This document shows positions 62,196 to 64,000 of a stretch of 64,000 bases of DNA, piece by piece (the first letter of the stretch is position 1; each line of letters opens with the position of its first letter). The notes below the pieces were generated by a model, which did no database searches, was not told where the DNA came from, and was given only the letters and a program-made list of their open reading frames with translations. The stretch is from Vibrio bathopelagicus. GTDB taxonomy: Bacteria; Pseudomonadota; Gammaproteobacteria; Enterobacterales; Vibrionaceae. Made by a program: the position numbers and the translations under genes. The stretch spans positions 124,001 through 188,000 of the forward strand of contig NZ_CP062501.1 in the NCBI RefSeq assembly GCF_014879975.1. Reading direction: 5' to 3'.

Positions 62196-64000
62196 TTAAG
62201 CACTCGTTTTGTGTTCAAGGTCGTCAGCGATGAAGCCGCCGGTTTGATGATTCCACAATTGAGCGTAGATACCGTTTTGGCTAATGAGCTCTTGGTGCGT
62301 GCCTTCTTCAACGATATTACCTTGGTCAAGTACGATCAAACGGTCCATTGCTGCAATGGTCGATAGACGGTGTGCAATCGCGATTACTGTCTTGCCTTCC
62401 ATCAACTCAATTAAACTCTCTTGAATCGCAGCTTCAACCTCTGAATCGAGTGCTGATGTTGCTTCATCCAGCACCAACAGCGGTGCATTCTTCAGAAGTA
62501 CCCGCGAGATAGCCACACGTTGACGTTGACCACCAGAAAGCTTAACGCCTCGCTCACCTACTTGAGCATCGTAACCAATGTTGCCAAACGGGTCGGTTAG
62601 CGTTTCGATAAACTCATGAGCGTGTGCCTGTTTGGTTGCGGCATACACTTCTTCATCTGATGCATCAGGACGACCGTAAAGAATGTTTTCTTTGATCGAA
62701 CGGTGCAGCAGTGAGGTATCTTGAGTCACCATGCCGATATTGCTGCGCAGTGAGTCTTGTGTCACCGCTGAGATCTCTTGGCCATCAATTAAAATTCGAC
62801 CATTTTCTACATCGTGGAAGCGCAATAGCAAGTTAACTAATGTCGATTTACCTGCCCCTGAACGGCCAACCAAGCCCACTTTTTCGCCTGGCTTGATATT
62901 GAGGTTCAGGTTGTTAATCACGCCCTTATTCTCACCGTAGTTGAAGCTCACGTTGTCGAAGTTGATGCCACCTTGTGGCACTTTTAGTGGTTCAGCGCCT
63001 TTCTTGTCTTCGATAGCGATTGGCTTAGACAGGGTTTTAATGCCATCAATCACGGTGCCTAGGTTTTCAAACAGGCCGCCGATTTCCCACATGATCCATT
63101 TCGACATGCCGTTAATGCGCAGAGCCAAGCTGACTGCAATGGCTATCGCACCGACCGTGATTGCGTTATCTAGCCATAGGTAGATAGAGATACCGGCAAT
63201 ACTGAACACCAACAGGTAGTTCGCGAATTCAACACAGATGTTGAAGCCTGTTACCAAACGCATTTGGCGATGGACTGTGTCAAGGAAGCCTTCCATGCCT
63301 TCTTCGGCGTATTCGGTTTCTCTTTTACTGTGCGAGAACAATTTGACCGTTGCGATGTTGGTGTAGCTATCAACAATACGTCCTGTCATCAGTGAGCGTG
63401 CATCCGCTTGCTCTGAAGAGACATCTTTCAGCTTTGGCACGAAGTGCAGTTGAATACCGACGTAAATGAATAACCAAATCAACATTGGAGCCATTAAGCG
63501 CCAATCCGACTCGGCAAGCATGAACAGCATCGCTGTAAAGTAAACCGTCACGTAAACAAACACATCAACCATTTTGGTCACGGTTTCACGCACTGCGAGC
63601 GATGTTTGCATCACTTTAGTCGCAACGCGTCCGGCAAAATCATCTTGATAGAACGACAAGCTCTGCTTCAAAAGATAGCGGTGCGCCAACCAACGAATCG
63701 ACATTGGATAGTTGCCTAGCAAAGTTTGGTGAAGCAATAGCGAATAAACACTGATCAAGATTGGCATCACGACCAGTAACAGGATACCGAGCCCCATCAG
63801 AGTAGATTGGTTGTCTGCTAAGAAGGTGTCTGGGTTGCTTGTTGATAGCCAGTCAACCAGTTGTCCCATGTAACCGAACAGCGCGACTTCGATGATCGCG
63901 ATGGTCATGCTCATCAAGCCGAGCAAGATCAACGGCTTTTCAAAACCTCGTGTGTAATGGCGGCAGAATGCCAGTATTCCAGTAGGAGGTTGTATCGGCT
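62196..64000 (-). CDS. ABC transporter, fused permease-ATPase exporter, 5' end beyond the window
   Basis: The C-terminal 601 residues are present; the frame stays open to the right edge, with upstream codons reading TGILAFCRHYTRGFEKPL, so the true start is outside. The internal TTG at 63932 is not the start. The membrane domain covers the first 300 or so residues seen, with about six helices. The ATPase has Walker A GLVGRSGAGKST, Q-loop GMVTQDTSLLHRS, signature KLSGGQRQR, Walker B LLVLDEATSALD and H-loop AHRLSTI. It is a half-size homodimeric (or heterodimeric) exporter of the MsbA/multidrug type; the substrate is unknown. Confidence 0.9.
   Translation of the reverse strand, partial: PIQPPTGILAFCRHYTRGFEKPLILLGLMSMTIAIIEVALFGYMGQLVDWLSTSNPDTFLADNQSTLMGLGILLLVVMPILISVYSLLLHQTLLGNYPMSIRWLAHRYLLKQSLSFYQDDFAGRVATKVMQTSLAVRETVTKMVDVFVYVTVYFTAMLFMLAESDWRLMAPMLIWLFIYVGIQLHFVPKLKDVSSEQADARSLMTGRIVDSYTNIATVKLFSHSKRETEYAEEGMEGFLDTVHRQMRLVTGFNICVEFANYLLVFSIAGISIYLWLDNAITVGAIAIAVSLALRINGMSKWIMWEIGGLFENLGTVIDGIKTLSKPIAIEDKKGAEPLKVPQGGINFDNVSFNYGENKGVINNLNLNIKPGEKVGLVGRSGAGKSTLVNLLLRFHDVENGRILIDGQEISAVTQDSLRSNIGMVTQDTSLLHRSIKENILYGRPDASDEEVYAATKQAHAHEFIETLTDPFGNIGYDAQVGERGVKLSGGQRQRVAISRVLLKNAPLLVLDEATSALDSEVEAAIQESLIELMEGKTVIAIAHRLSTIAAMDRLIVLDQGNIVEEGTHQELISQNGIYAQLWNHQTGGFIADDLEHKTSA

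Noticed and set aside
63932..63934. TTG at 63932 as the start of the ABC exporter
   Set aside because: The frame continues upstream to the window edge with typical exporter N-terminal residues, so the gene is truncated by the window.

Overview
The window is a stretch of the second chromosome of a Vibrio, very probably of the Splendidus-clade type (the clade is inference; genus and replicon rest on sequence). The decisive evidence is the chromosome II origin region near 24.8-30.2 kb. It holds rctB, six evenly spaced ATGATCA-type iterons, a perfect DnaA box, several long RctB-type sites, and parA2-parB2. Six palindromes of the form NTTTACANTGTAAAN (parS2) are scattered over 27.8-59.7 kb.

Region 1 (0-9.3 kb) is aromatic amino-acid catabolism. 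phhA-phhB turn phenylalanine into tyrosine, and hppD-hmgA-fahA-maiA turn 4-hydroxyphenylpyruvate into fumarate and acetoacetate. The divergent aacS can activate that acetoacetate. TyrR-type boxes sit upstream of both units. An isolated carbamate kinase gene, arcC, with an FNR-type site lies between them.

Region 2 (9.3-15.7 kb) is a translationally coupled operon: binding protein, nucleotide-pyrophosphatase-like phosphodiesterase, two permeases, ATPase and HAD phosphatase. A divergent GntR/UTRA regulator accompanies it, and two copies of a candidate operator lie between them. It looks like uptake and breakdown of a phosphonate or phosphodiester.

Region 3 (15.7-24.4 kb) holds a hybrid histidine kinase divergent from a periplasmic solute-binding protein, a NADAR protein, a Fur-box-controlled pair of oligopeptide-type ABC ATPases with no permease or binding protein, and a secreted alpha/beta-hydrolase lipoprotein.

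Region 4 (24.4-33.1 kb) is the replication and segregation core plus tmcA and a cluster of three parS2 sites.

Region 5 (33.1-50 kb) holds a FapA/DUF342 protein, a LapB-LapD-LapG-LapC adhesin secretion and release system without an adhesin gene, a DctB/DctD-like two-component pair with a degenerate AAA+ regulator, pdxH, a PAS-LuxR regulator, and two paralogous PEGA-domain envelope proteins.

Region 6 (50-64 kb) starts with a distal cluster of RctB-like sites about 23 kb from the origin. It continues with proline catabolism (AraC-type regulator, putA, a split-off ALDH-like domain gene, putP). Then come MerR and AraC regulators, a two-repeat NTF2-like secreted protein, two very small genes, an Lrp-family regulator, a DUF445 membrane protein and the 3' part of an ABC exporter gene cut by the window edge. 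No tRNA, rRNA, CRISPR array, insertion sequence or prophage was seen; the window is ordinary vertically inherited Vibrio chromosome II backbone.
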